Of a stretch of DNA of 64,000 nt, positions 21,467 to 33,629 are shown one piece after another. Source of the DNA: Gnetum montanum. Its lineage: Eukaryota; Streptophyta; Gnetopsida; Gnetales; Gnetaceae. Below the pieces are notes generated by a model. It was not told the origin of the DNA. It worked only from the letters and a program-made list of their open reading frames with translations, and made no database searches. Position 1 is the stretch's first letter, and each line of letters opens with the position of its first letter. The DNA is taken from positions 33,328-97,327 of the forward strand of contig MNCI01002197.1 in NCBI GenBank assembly GCA_015680685.1, in the 5' to 3' direction. The translations under genes were made by a program, and so were the position numbers.

Positions 21467-24000
21467 CTTGGATATATCCTCATTTACCCTTCTCTTGGCC
21501 TCATTTCCTTACCTTGCAAAAGACCTTCTATCTTAGGTTTTCCTTTTAGCATCACCTACAATCACCAAAGGATCAACATTAGTTTTGGTAAATTTTCCTT
21601 AATAATTAACCCTTTTTATATCCCTTAATTAGCTTAAAGTGTTAAAATTTAAGCACAAGGTGATGATAAAGTACTATTCCCAAGGCTATGAGGTAACTAA
21701 AATCATCAAGCTATTTACTTTTTTTTGATTAAGTATTATTAGTTACCATATTGTTCGAAAATGGGATGTTAGAAAAATTTCAAAAATTTTGAAAAGTACA
21801 TCCATAGCCCCAACAATTAATAAGCGTAACTCCGGAAGCACACAAGTTTTTAAAAAATTAAAACCAAAGGTCTAATTTATAAGATGGACAAGAAATTTTT
21901 GAATACAAAGATATTTTAACAAAAAAGTAGGAAAAAGTAATTGAAAGGGATGAGAAGCAGTCTCAAAAACATGCATAAATTTAGAGAAACTATTAATAAC
22001 GTTTTGGAAGATGGGAGGTTTAGTTTAAAGCCATATCAACAAAAGTTAAGTAAGTGGGTCCTCCCCAAAGTAGGCTCCTACCATAATGCCCTTGCAGAAC
22101 CACTTCTATAGATGTTCATGGGCACCTTAGAAGTTAAATGTTGATCATGCCTTTGTTCCAAGCAATACATAACTACCTTGGTTTGGATTTTGTACTATAC
22201 TATAAAAAATGAAGGGCTCATAATTGTATGCAGTAGTGAGGTGAATAATGGGATGAGAAGGTATTATAGAGATTAGGATGTAAGGTACCTTACCATGTCT
22301 GCAATAGGTTCTTATGTCAAATGTAATTAAAATGATTATCATATTTATCCATCCAAGTTCTAGACCAAGTCCATACCATTAATAGTGATCTGGAATTGAT
22401 GCCTTCATTCCAACCTATCATCATGTGTTCATAACAACCACAAAGAACATCACTCCAAAAAGAGAAGAAAAGAGAAGAAGGAAGGAAGGGCCTTAGTTAG
22501 AGGAGTCCCTTTAGGCATGGGTAACATGTCTTTTCAGCCCCATAACTAGTGCTTGTAGCCCATTATTATGTTAAAGGGGTGTGCTTTGAATTCCCATTAT
22601 CTTTTTTTTTTGAATTCATGGAAACCACACCATATAAAGACATAGCTTCCAATTTATTGGTTGACAATAGGAGTGATGATACGTTCCTAGAGGAGTCATA
22701 AACCACATGAAAGAAGTCAAGAAGAGAATCCAAAAAATCTCCTTGAGGTCACACTTTTAGCATTTCCACTTGGTCTTTCCTTCTTTCTTCCAGGTACCAT
22801 GATCATTACTTGATTTTAGTTTCACGTAAGAAGAACCATATTGTTTCTATGATAAAGACCTTTTATTTAGAGAACTAGAGGGATGGATGGTGTGATCTCA
22901 TTGCTTTACATAATTACTTACCCAATTATCTTGATAGTATAGCACAAAAACCCAACACATGGTGTTGACTTTTACATCATGATTGGTAATATTATTAGCA
23001 AGAACATAGAAGAAATTCATAAAACATAAAGAAAATGACTCAAGAAAAGAGAAAATTATAAAGAAATAAAATCATAAGAGTTGAAAAACATATTAAGAAT
23101 TAGAAAATGTTGAAAGAAATAGGAAAATGATAAAAAATTATAAAACAAAAAAGGTGAAAAGCACTTATTAGTTCATGATTCAAGATGGGGCATCTCCCCC
23201 ATGACCAATCTTGTGGATGAGCATTCAGGAAATGGACTGTACACCTTAGTTATACACCAAAGTTTTTCCATTTATCATCTTTACTGATTTAATCATTTGC
23301 ATGAAAACACATTTAACATTAATGATAATCTCATTCCAATCATTTGGAGACATATCTTCAACTAGATTTGAAGGTATTTCCTTTTTAGAGAGTCCAGATG
23401 TGTTTTCTTCTTCTTCTTTATTCTCTATTTTAATTCTTGGATCTCCTTGTTTAAAATCTTCTATTGGTGTATCGTCAGAGTGTAAGATGTCTATGTCTAA
23501 GTTCTTTGTTTAGTCTATTTCCTTAAGGCTAGAACTAATAAGTGGATTGGTTATTTCCATGCATCTTTTAAATAGTTTTGTACTCTCATTTTCAAGTCAC
23601 TAGGTATCTTCTAGTTTAGTGGCTACTATGTAGACTTGGTTTTGCTCACACACTTGTTTCTTAGCTTTGAATTGATTGGTATAGGAATTTTGTCAATATT
23701 TTGAATTTCTAGCCCATAACGGCATCCTTTGTCATTATTAGTGATGCATGAAGTTTTCTTTTTCTCCACAGTGATAGGTTCATTTTTTACATCTTTTGTT
23801 AGAGCAATGATGGTTGTTGGATTTTTTGTATGATTAGGAGACATTGTTATGATGAGGAAGGGTTCTGCACTAGATGGGATTTGTGTTGATTTTGATGAGC
23901 TAGTAGGTCTACGAGTTTTGTGCTCATATGTGAAAGTTATCCTAAAGAAAGTATGTTTCCAAGATTTTGGTTGAGAGCTACTAACATTATCATTGACGTG
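21467..24000 (-). mobile_element. Element A, central internal region
   Basis: Resumes A after B. Shares with B a stretch near 21548-21580 (CACCTACAATCACCAAAGG) and AAGTGGGTCCTCCCCAAAGT near 22049. Minus-strand open stretch 23626-23844 has no recognisable domain. Ends at the ACGTG copy (23996-24000) flanking element D. Confidence 0.6.
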
Positions 24001-24792
24001 TGATGAACCATTGTTTTGTGTTGGTTGTGATGTTGCATAGGCGACATTGGGGTCTTGATGCGATGTTGCATAAGCAATGTTAGGGCATCTGCCCTGGGTC
24101 TATAAATGCCACGCTTGGGCTCCTGTTTGGAGTTAGTTTTTAGTCATTCTTAGTCAGAATAGTGAACCTCTTGCAGTTTATTTTCCTCAAAGTTAGAATA
24201 TTTTTTGAGTGCTCACAGAAGGAGTCTAAAGTGTGTATGGTTCTTTGTTCTAGGACTGATGTACTTGAGTGCAACAGTGTGATAGATATAAAATGAACTC
24301 TTTTGATAATCCTTACAGCACTAAGAATAGCTTAATATTTTCTTTAATGCATTTTACTTTCTCACTCTTTATTTTAATGCATTTGAATTAAGTAATTTAT
24401 TTCTAGTAGTTAAGGAACACAAGCACAACCACTTTGAGCATTCATATAGTACTTGGTAACCTATCAACGCTTAATGTTTGGTAGCCTAGTAGTGCTATAT
24501 GTGTTTAGGAAAGTGGGGTGGTTACTTGTGTTACTCTACCCTTATTCTTGTTGTAGGCAATTACATCCATAAAATATAAAATGACAAAAATTCATGTACC
24601 TCAATTACACTTAAACCATACCCTTGAGCCTCACAATTATAGTTGGAAAGACAAAAAACATTCTCAATGTTGTTTGACTTCCTAGATAAACTAGTGTACG
24701 AGATAACTATAGGTCCATGAAATTCGATCAGATCATGTGTCACACCTTAGTGATTTTTATGGTTGGGCATAAGGGTAGCTTGCTGCTCATCA
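24001..24792 (+). repeat. 5' LTR of element D
   Basis: TGATGAACCATTG...GCTCATCA, 792 bp. TATA box TATAAATG at about 24101. Just before it lies an array of GATGTTGCATA.GCGACAT words (24030-24090). Confidence 0.85.
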
Positions 24793-24811
24793 TTGGTGTC
24801 GTTACTGAGGA
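24793..24811 (+). other. Primer-binding site of element D, tRNA-Asp type
   Basis: TTGGTGTCGTTACTGAGGA compared with TTGGCGCCGTTGCCGGGGA; immediately follows the LTR. Confidence 0.8.
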
Positions 24812-24989
24812 CCATTTTTTTGTTTGGTGCACTATCTAGGACCTAGTGAAAGTATTTAAATCATTGGAACAAACATTAGAGTCATATATTATTTCACAAT
24901 TACTACAACAAATTCTCATAGCACATTGTGATTTTTATTTTGCTAACCAAAAATTTATTCTTCTCACAAGAGTGCTTTTGCCCCCAAGG

Positions 24990-26660
24990 TTGATAATGTT
25001 CATTCGACAAAGCCTCAACAGTACCAAATCATATATACTCACCCTGATGACTATGTGCCAAACTTCACCTTCATCGTACACTAGGATGAATAGCTATAGT
25101 GGTGTGACATGGAGGGGAACATTATGTTGTTGCTTGATCATGCTAGTCCTACAATGCTCTATCACACGCTTGCATGATGTGGTCTTTAAGACCACCATGG
25201 GGAGTATAATGTGGAAGATGTTGATGCCAAGGATTATCACCCCATTGAAGCACAACACCTATGGGATTGGAAGCTGGAATAGTGCTATGAGTTTTTGAAG
25301 GGAAAAGGGCTTAATGATCCTCAATTCCTGTTGTACTAACAAGCTAGTGGAGAACCCTTCTCTAGCAGTTTTCCATACAATGATGCTCCTCTCTTTGACT
25401 TCGGCAATGGAGGTCAAAATTAGAATCTGCACACCACAATTCACAATCCTAATTTTGATAACAAGGGATCTAATGGTAAAAAAGAATTCAGAGATTTAAG
25501 TCAAGATAGGGATGTAAACAAGAAGCAAGATCATGATCATGGTCATGGTCATCAAAGAGGTAGAAGTAGGTACTATGATGGTATTGATTCTCATTCCTCT
25601 TCCCCTTGATCATCATCATCTTCTTCTATCTCTAATCATGACTACAAAAGGTAAGATCATGATGGAGGTGATTGAAATGAGCACAATGAATAATGGGACC
25701 ACAATAATCAAGGGGACCATCGAGACAAGAAAGATCAAGGACACAGATGTTCAAGAGAGGCACATTGCCATGAATGAAGGGGTAGTAGAGGGCATCATAG
25801 GCACCATGATCAAGGCCTTGATGAGCCTCTATTTGCTACCTACAGTATGCTTAACATCATAGAGGCAATCAAAATTCCAACAGGACATGCGAAAGATAGC
25901 TGGATCAAATGGTTAGACATGAATAATATTCCTTGATTTGAAGGAGGATATAACTCTGATTTGTAGAATCATCTTCAAGCTTTCCAAGATGCATGTGCCT
26001 TGCAAAACATATTGAATGAGTGGTAGAAATTAAAGTTGTTCCCAAGGACACTCATAAAAGAAGTAGAGAACTGGTACCGATCCTTAGAACTAGAATCTAT
26101 TAGATGATGGAGTACCATGCTCGAGTTATTCAATAATAAGTATCAAATGTACTCTAAGATGTACAACTTGAGGAAGAAAATTCAAGGGTGGAAACAAGGA
26201 ACACATGAACCCCTGAATGCTGCCATTGATCGATACTATGCCTTGATGCACAAATGCCCTGGCCATGGTTATTCTCAATTGGCTCAACTTCACCACATTG
26301 TAGATGGGCTTCATAATGAAATGAGGAAAACCCTTGGTGTCTATGCCCAAGGGAAATTGTCAAAACTAATTGTCCATTAGGTACAAAGCTTAGTAGACTA
26401 GGTCACCAAAGGGAAGGACAAACTAAGAAAAGGAGAAAATGTAGAGGAGTACAATCATGATCCTTCCATCCACAAGAGGGAGGTTTGATTCTGTGATAGT
26501 GAGGACGAGTACATATTTGATGAGGGGATGCATAAGAAAGCCTTGCCACTACAACAATTCCAATATGAACTTATGGCAAAGGTTGATTAGTTAAGGAACT
26601 ACATGGATAGTAGATTTCAAGTTGTCCTCAAAATTGCTAAAGATTCCAAAGAATAAGGTA
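24990..26660 (+). pseudogene. Gag remnant of element D
   Basis: Across stops and frame changes the plus strand reads YTHPDDYVPNFTF, DYHPIEAQH and KGLNDPQFLL, matching the gag start of G at 40445-40834. A low-complexity His/Asp/Ser stretch follows, then a capsid core: KLKLFPRTLI, NWYRSLELESI, TMLELFNNKYQMYSKMYNL (26117 onward), IQGWKQGTHEPLNAAIDRYY and HHIVDGLHNEMRKTLGVYAQ. These match the retrotransposon-gag domain and element A nearly position for position. Inactive through at least eight stops. Confidence 0.8.
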
Positions 26661-26754
26661 GCAACTGTGAGCACAAGAGGCACAAGGAAGCTGAACGTGC
26701 ATATTACAAAGGTAAGGGAAAAATTGATACAATAGAAGAGGTTGTGAATAGTGA

Positions 26755-27470
26755 ATCAGATGATGATCGTGAATGCAATATCTACCAATATGAACATCCT
26801 AAGTGATGTTGCCTCATTGTGTCACATCTTTAGGAGTCTAGGGTGTATGCCTTACATCCACAACTTACATAAAGGTAAAGATCTAGAAGGTTATCTTATC
26901 CTCAATGTAATCTCAAGTTGTTTCACTAGCAAAAATCATATTATCCACTGCAACCGTATGAATAGTACCAACAATGGTAGTAACCACAATCATGGGCACT
27001 TGAACTACTAAGGTAGCAATACCCTTACTGGTAGCCTGATCCATATGGTTACCACATGTAGCAATCCATGTCTCCATGTGACTCTTCTAGTCATGTTTCT
27101 AATATTCCATTTTACTACCACCCTTCTAATTATTACCGAGCTCATTTGCCACATGAAAGAAGGGATGCCACCTCCTATCCTTATCCTCCTCCTATCCCTA
27201 CACACACTCCTCCTCTAGTTGCCCAGCTACCACCTACTCCTCCTATGTAGGGTGAATTTCCCACTCAACTGCAACAATGCAATGCTACGAGGGCTATTAA
27301 TTTGCAATCCAATCATCAATCTGAAGGGTTGAATGCCTGATCAAAGAAATAACCTTTCTTTCGACCCTGTAGTCCACCTAAGCCTTCACCTACACCCACA
27401 GTTGATGACCCTGCTCCTGCCTCTTCCTCCATATCAAATTCCTTTTGGCCACCTTCAAACCAAACTTTTC
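26755..27470 (+). pseudogene. Gag C-terminal finger and Pro-rich tail, element D
   Basis: CNIYQYEHPK, then SHL, at about 26770-26830 is a decayed copy of the C-x2-C...HPK...HL finger found in A and B (the second Cys is Tyr here). A Pro/Tyr/His-rich tail follows (27068-27250), like that of B at 18958-19300. Confidence 0.6.
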
Positions 27471-27479
27471 CAAGGATCC

Positions 27480-28005
27480 ATACTATAATTCTTACTCACA
27501 CTATGTCTGATTGGATCTATGCCGGAAACCTTCCCAGGAAATTAGCTAATCCTGGAAGTCCTCTAATTTATTTGTATATTTTTGGGATCGAACCATGCAA
27601 GGCTCTTCTTGATTCACGTTTTGGTGTTAATTTGATTTCTCATGAGAGGTACATTACTTAGAACCTTCCTCCTCTCAAGAAGAGCAACATCAAATTAGAA
27701 TTGGCATACTAGTCCATCACTATTCCATTGGGACTGGTAGAAGACAATGTGATCACTATCTATGGGTGGTCTTATCCTACCTATTTCTTAGTAATCAAAG
27801 TGGAGAACTGCAAAGGGAACTTCCCAATCATTATGGGAAAGACATGGCTAAGCACTATAGATGTAAGAATGGGAATTAGATATCTTTCCCTAGAAATCTC
27901 TAAAGAAAATGCATTTGGAAAGATCAAGAAGAAGAGAGTTCCATGCATCATATACAATAATAGCAGCTATAATTGTGTGCAGAAACTATGGGCCATAAAG
28001 TAAGC
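27480..28005 (+). pseudogene. Protease remnant of element D
   Basis: CKALLDSRFGVNLISHE carries the retropepsin active-site aspartate, but the D-S-G triad is D-S-R. About 80 residues later IIMGKTWLSTIDVRMG (27827-27874) corresponds to the ILGRPFLAT flap-side motif. Protease would cut Gag-Pol; this copy is inactive. Confidence 0.75.
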
Positions 28006-28097
28006 ATTTATCTCTGCATGCAAGTAGTGTGTGCCAAAAGTATAAATTCAAAGGTGTCTATACACAGTAGCCACAAAATAGAAGGGAACTCAGTGGC

Positions 28098-29290
28098 TTG
28101 ACCACCGATTCAAAAAGTAGCACACTTTGCATGGAACCAACTAAGAGCTTGACATGTGAGTATGCCATGAGCATGAATGAACTCAAGCAAGTTCATCACC
28201 AACTCTTTGAAGATACAAATGATGATACCCACTGGGGAGAGTTGAAAATTCCTCATAAATTTAAGCAATATCCCCTTAAACTGAAAATGTTAATGACTAG
28301 GATGGAATATGTATTTTCGAAAAATAAAAAGCTAGCCATAATCAATATAAGACTTGCTCCAGAACAAAAAGAGATGCTGTTGAAGGTAGTTAAAAGATGG
28401 TCAAAAACTTTTTCTTGGTCATATCCTAAACTCATATTTACACTAACTTGGCCATGAAGCCAAAATAACAACCATAGAGGTGGTTGAAACCCAAATTGAA
28501 GCAAATTTTCAAAGGGGGAATTGAGTAACTCCTCAAGGCGAGGTTCATTTATTCCATTGCGGATAGTAAGTGAGTTAGCCCACTTGTAATTGTGTCAAAG
28601 AAAGGTGGAAAGTGGTGGGTTTGCATTGATTTCAGTCTATTGAATATGGCAACATTCAAGGATCATTTTCAGTTGCCATTTGTTGACTAGGTGCTGGACA
28701 TAATATCAGGGCATTACTATTAAAACTTCCTAGATGGTTATAGTGGCTATAAGAAAATTCAAATTGCACTAGAGAACTAAGAAAATACAATGTTCATGAG
28801 TCCCTAGGGGACTTTTGCATATCATAAGATGTCATTTAGTCTATGCAATGCTCCTACCACATTTCAATGCCTAGTCCTAAGCATCTTTCAATCGCAAATT
28901 GGTAGTGGTGTGAAAGTCTTCATGGATGACTTCTCCACCTATGGAGCTACATTTGAGCAAGCCCTAGACCACCTTGAGCAAGTGCTAAAATAGTGTGTTG
29001 AAACCAACTTATGGCTCAATTAGTAGAAAAGTCACCTCATGATCTAGGAGGGCATTGTATTGGGGGACAAAATATCGCAAGAAGGAATTGAGGTGAACCC
29101 TGAAAAAATAAGGGTCATCCAAGGATTAACCCACCAGCCAGAAATAGTTAAAGATGTTTGATCATTCCTTTGACATAGTGGCTACTACCAGCACTTCATA
29201 GAGAATTTCTCTAACATTGCAAAGCTGTTGGTAGAGCTAACAGAGAAAGATGCTACGTTTGTTTGGACCTTAAAAGGTGAAAAAGTGTTC
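28098..29290 (+). pseudogene. Reverse transcriptase remnant of element D
   Basis: Plus-strand motifs in order: VSPLVIVSKKGGKWWVCIDF (about 28576-28632), FLDGYSGY (28730-28755), GTFAYHKMSFSLCNAPTTFQ (28810-28868), and VFMDDFSTYGATFEQALDHL (28917-28975), where FMDD is the catalytic Y-x-D-D. GYYQHFIENFSNIAKLL marks the thumb-connection. FMDDFS.YG is typical of Athila-group RTs. At least ten stops. Confidence 0.85.
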
Positions 29291-29715
29291 TAGCAACTAA
29301 AAGAGAAGCTTGTAGAGACTCCAATCCTACAAGCACCTGATTGGTCTAGATCATTTAATATTATAATAGATGCATCAAATTATGCCTTGGGAGTTGTGCT
29401 GACATAGTTAGATGACAAGAAATGACCATACTGCATCCACTGCGCCAGCTGAAGCATTGTCGGTGCACAACTGAACTACACCACCATAGAGAAAGAATTG
29501 ATGGTTGTGGTGTTCACTCTAGAAAATTTTAGGTACTATGTGCTTTGATATAAGGTATTTGTGCACACTAATCATAGTGTCATCTGCTTCCTAATGAACA
29601 AGCCAATGGTGAGCCCCCATGTCATACGGTGGCTAGTGATCTTGCAAGAATTTGATCTCACGATGGTAGATCGAAAGGGCACTAAGAATGTGGTTGCTGA
29701 TTACTTATCTTGATT
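29291..29715 (+). pseudogene. RNase H remnant of element D
   Basis: FNIIIDASNYALGVVLT (the DAS aspartate), YTTIEKELMVVVFTLENFRY (catalytic Glu), HTNHSVICFLMNK and FDLTMVDRKGTKNVVADYLS. Well preserved apart from a few stops. This is where the pol similarity ends. Confidence 0.85.
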
Positions 29716-30686
29716 GCTATGGGATGACAAAGAGGAAGAAAGCCCATTATCTAATACATTTCCTAATGAACTTCTCTTTGTTGTCCATCTATGCTTTCCA
29801 TGTCTCACCTCACTGCCAGTTTCATGTGTTGGTTCAATGTCCTAGTTTGATGTTCGGAATTCTTAGTTAGTTTCTTCTGGGTTTTTGTACTTGAATTCTA
29901 TAACCATTAATCATCCACGGAGCCCACGAACTCTTTGGTTTGAAGTTATGCAAGGGCATAAAATGCCTATGCCTAATTTGGGGAGGAACCCACTTGCATA
30001 TCTTTTGGTTGGGTTAGTTAAGTCCTTTACCCTTAGATACTCTTACAATAAAATTCTTTTTGTTTATTCCATCAATGACATCTAGTTGTACACATCTTCA
30101 TAACAGTTTAAAGTGAAGTCTTCTTTTCATTGTTGTGAATTCTTATACCCTCTTCAACTATTTCCTTGTGTTGAACTCTTTTGAATCTCATGGACCACTA
30201 ATCTATTTTACCCTAACACTATCAAAGAAACCAATCTACCATAATCACAAACTAGCCAAGTGTAACCACTAGTGAGATAAGGCATTTAATTACTATGTGT
30301 TACACATTACATACTAATTCATGATCCTATTATGATTGCAGTGGAAAGCATGGACTAGAAGCAGGACTATCTTCACTAAGGATGATGTAGTAGTACCACA
30401 CAATGAGGACTGTTTGTGATTGAAGGATCTCTTCTCTCTCTATCATTCTCATGTTGCTAAGAGGTGTTGGATGCTAGTGATATCCAGGGTTCACTTCTCT
30501 TTTCATGAACATCCCATTTTGTAAAAATTGTAATTCCATATACTTGGGCACTCAGAGTTTTTTTGTTTTATTTGAGTCAATTTGTAAGGTCAGTTAATAA
30601 TCCCATACCTACCCAATATATGTTGTAACAAACTTGTTCCTCCTCTTTTTCACTTGAGGATGAGTTTTCATTCAGTCATGGCGGTA
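29716..30686 (+). mobile_element. Element D 3' region, integrase absent
   Basis: After the RNase H end there is one short acidic stretch (DDKEEESPLSNTFPNELLF) of the type that normally precedes integrase. No zinc-binding HHCC, no D-D-E core motifs and no GPF tail follow in any plus frame. The region ends with ACTTGAGGATGAGTT and the polypurine tract. Confidence 0.6.
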
Positions 30687-31504
30687 TGATGAACCATTGT
30701 TTTGTGTTGACCTTGACATTAGGTACGTGACATCGAAGCTGTGATGTTGCATACATAACATCGGGGTCTTGATGCAACATCACATAAGCGATGTCAGAGC
30801 ATCTACCCTAGGTCTATAAATACTGTGCTTAGGCTCTCATTTGGAATCAGTTTTTAGTCATTCTTAGTCAGAGTAGTGAAGCTCTTATAGTTTATTTTCC
30901 TCAGAGTTGGAATATTTTTTGAGTGCCCATAGAAGGAATCTAAAGTATGTACGGTCCTTTGTTTGAGCACTGATGTACCTAAGCATAGAAGTGTGATGGG
31001 AATAAAATGAACTCTTCTGACAATCCTTGCAGCATTGAGAATAGCTTAATATTTCCTTTAATGCATTTTACTTTCTTGTTCTTTATTTTAATGCATTTGA
31101 ATTAACCAATTTATTTTCAATAGTTAATGAATGTAAGTATGGCTACTTTGAGCATTCATATAGTACTTGGTAACTCAACAATGCTTAACACTTGGTAGCC
31201 CAGCAGTTAGGCTAGCTAGGCAGTAGACATTAGTTTTCTATCTACTCTACCCTTATTCTTGTTGTAGGCGATTACATCCATAAAATATAAAATGACAAAA
31301 ATTCATAAACCTCAATTACACTTAAACCATACACTTGAGCCTCACAAGTGTGGTTGGGAAGACAATGAATGTTCTCAATATCATTTCACTTCCAAAAGAA
31401 ACTAGTGTACGAGATAACTATAGGTCCATGAAATTTGACTAGATTGTGCACAACACCTTAGTGATTCGTATGGTTGGGTGTAGGGGGTACCTCATTGCTC
31501 ATTA
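30687..31504 (+). repeat. 3' LTR of element D
   Basis: 818 bp, homologous to 24001-24792; TATA box TATAAATA at about 30813; repeat words 30715-30800. Confidence 0.85.
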
Positions 31505-31509
31505 ATGTG

Positions 31510-33495
31510 TATGTTCATGGCACAAGTGGTATTTTTCCATTGATGTTGTGATGCTAATCTTTCTTGTGTTGTTGGTTGTGACATATGTTGGAGGGAAGTA
31601 TGAGAATATTGAGGATGTGATAGAGGATAAGAGGTTTGAGATGGTAATCCCACATGCGATGTTGTGGGTTGATGATATTTGGGAGAGTGGTAGTAGTGAT
31701 TTGAGGTAGAGGAAGTAGAACCATTTAGAGAAATAGGTTGTTGAACATAATATTCATATGGGTCTAGCTAGCAATAAGGGTATTACGGGTTTGATGATGA
31801 CATCTCCCACAACTATGGGTTTTGCCATTATGATTGATAGTAGTGTTGAGGCTGATAAGAAGTCCCACTAGAATAGTATGGTTGGTTGTAGGGCTGTCTA
31901 TAATTACCTTGTAAGTAATATAATTTCCTAGGAATCTGCTTTTGTACAAACTTGGGATTCAAAGCAAAAGTACCAAACTCTTGTAGATGTAACATAATTG
32001 GGAAATAGCCCTTTGGATGGTCATATTGGCATCTATCACATCCATCATCCTCTTCTATGGTTTATTTTATAGCCTCTTCTACTACAACTATTTTTCCTTT
32101 TTTCTGATAAGTGTTCCTACCTATTTCTTTGGTCTTTTTCTTCTTCTTATTTTGTTCACTAGATCATTTTTATGTACCCTCTCCTCTATGTGTTTTATGT
32201 AGGTTGTAACATTTTTATTCAACAACTCCCACAACTTATCTATCCTTGCTTCAAGCTTAGCAATAGACTTTTGTATTGGTAAGGTTTGTTGTGAAATCAC
32301 CTCCTCAAGAGCTACCTCTTTTCTCTCATCATAGATATGGACCCTCTTCATTTAAAGAGCTCAGTCCCAGTTATATTCCTCTTCATTCTTCCTTTTACAT
32401 AACTCTCCCTCTTCTTTTTCCATCTATTTGATTAGCCTTTATGTTTGATGGGCTTTTAATTTTGATAATCAACCTTGGGCATAGATCCCAAGGGTCTCCC
32501 TCATTTTATTATGAAGCCCATCTATGATGTGGAAAAGCTTTTCTTTTTGAGAAAAATCATGACCTAGACATCTATGTAGTAGAGAATAATATCTATCTAA
32601 GGCCACATCTAAGGATTCATGATTTCCTTGCTTCCATCCTTGAATTTGTGTTCTCATGTTGGACACTCTTTCATAGGTTTGGAATTTTTCATTGAAGAGT
32701 TCCAACATCATGGACCACCGATGTATTGAAATTGATTTTAATGATCTACACCAACTTTTAGCTTCTTCTATTAGCATCCTAGGAAAGAGCTTAAGCTTTT
32801 GGCACTTATGTTTGATATTTTGCAAGGTTCAGGCATCATGATAGGCTTATAAATGATGTTTTGAATTAGACTTATAGCCTCCCCTAAATTTAGGAATTTT
32901 TTTCATATCAAGCCATTTGATGCAGCTTTCCCTTTGATACCTTTGAGGTATTTGAACTGCCTCTCTAATCTATGTCATGCCCCTAGTAGCCAACAAGGGT
33001 TCATCAGCATCAAACATGTCATGGTGATAACCTTCATATTTATTTCTCTAATTGCACTAATCTTGTTAATTCTCATTTTGATGTCTTTCATCTTGTCCTT
33101 GCATTCTATTTCTTTCTTCATCTTGATCCTTTAGTGGAGCACTATCTCTATACCTACGTTCATCTTTGTTAAAATTAGATGTTGAAGAGGAAGAGGAAGA
33201 TGGGGAATTGGGAGAATTGCCATGGCTTCTATATCTCCCCCCATGGTCCCTTGATTTATCTTTTTTAGGTTTAGAGGAGGTCCTAGGCCTTGAGGCCCTC
33301 TTTGTTCTAGGATGTACTCCATCTTCTCTAGTATTTTTTGCATTAGTTGAACATAGTCCCTAAGTGTAGTAAGGATATAAATGAGCATATGAAACCCCTT
33401 ATTAAGGTTGCTCACTTAAATCTTTTTCATCCTATCATTTTTTCTACTAGTTTTCTCATCATGTGATGCATTCTTGGCCCTATGTGAAGAAGACA
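31510..33495 (-). pseudogene. Gag remnant of element A
   Basis: Begins on the minus strand at an ATG near 33495 (MSSSHRAKNASHD; G starts MSSSHKHD). The capsid core is well kept at 32469-32825: KCQKLKLFPRMLIEEAKSW, MMLELFNEKFQTYERVSNMR, IQGWKQGNHESLDVALDRYY and HIIDGLHNKMRETLGIYAQG. Near 31990-32040 lies CDRCQYDHPKGYFPIMLHL, the atypical Cys/His finger, followed by NPKFVQKQI and a Tyr/Ser/Gln-rich tail. No protease follows before the sequence turns non-coding, so A carries gag only. Confidence 0.8.
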
Positions 33496-33610
33496 TGGTT
33501 TTATTTAATAATATGTGTGACTTAAAATATTAATATTTTTTGAAAGATAAATCGTTAATACTTTTACAACAATTGTTTATGATATAACTAATCTTGATAA
33601 CTAGCATCAT

Positions 33611-33629
33611 TCCCTAGAAATGGCACCAA
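33611..33629 (-). other. Primer-binding site of element A, tRNA-Asp type
   Basis: Minus strand TTGGTGCCATTTCTAGGGA against TTGGCGCCGTTGCCGGGGA. Confidence 0.75.

Larger units (their letters stand above)
24001..31504 (+). mobile_element. Element D: Athila-like element lacking integrase
   Basis: Plus-strand, 7.5 kb. LTRs 24001-24792 and 30687-31504, primer site 24793-24811, then gag, protease, RT and RNase H, then about 970 bp without integrase motifs before the polypurine tract (CATGGCGGTA, 30677-30686). Flanked by ACGTG (23996-24000) and ATGTG (31505-31509), a 5-bp duplication with one C/T change. Inserted into element A in the opposite orientation. Confidence 0.85.
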
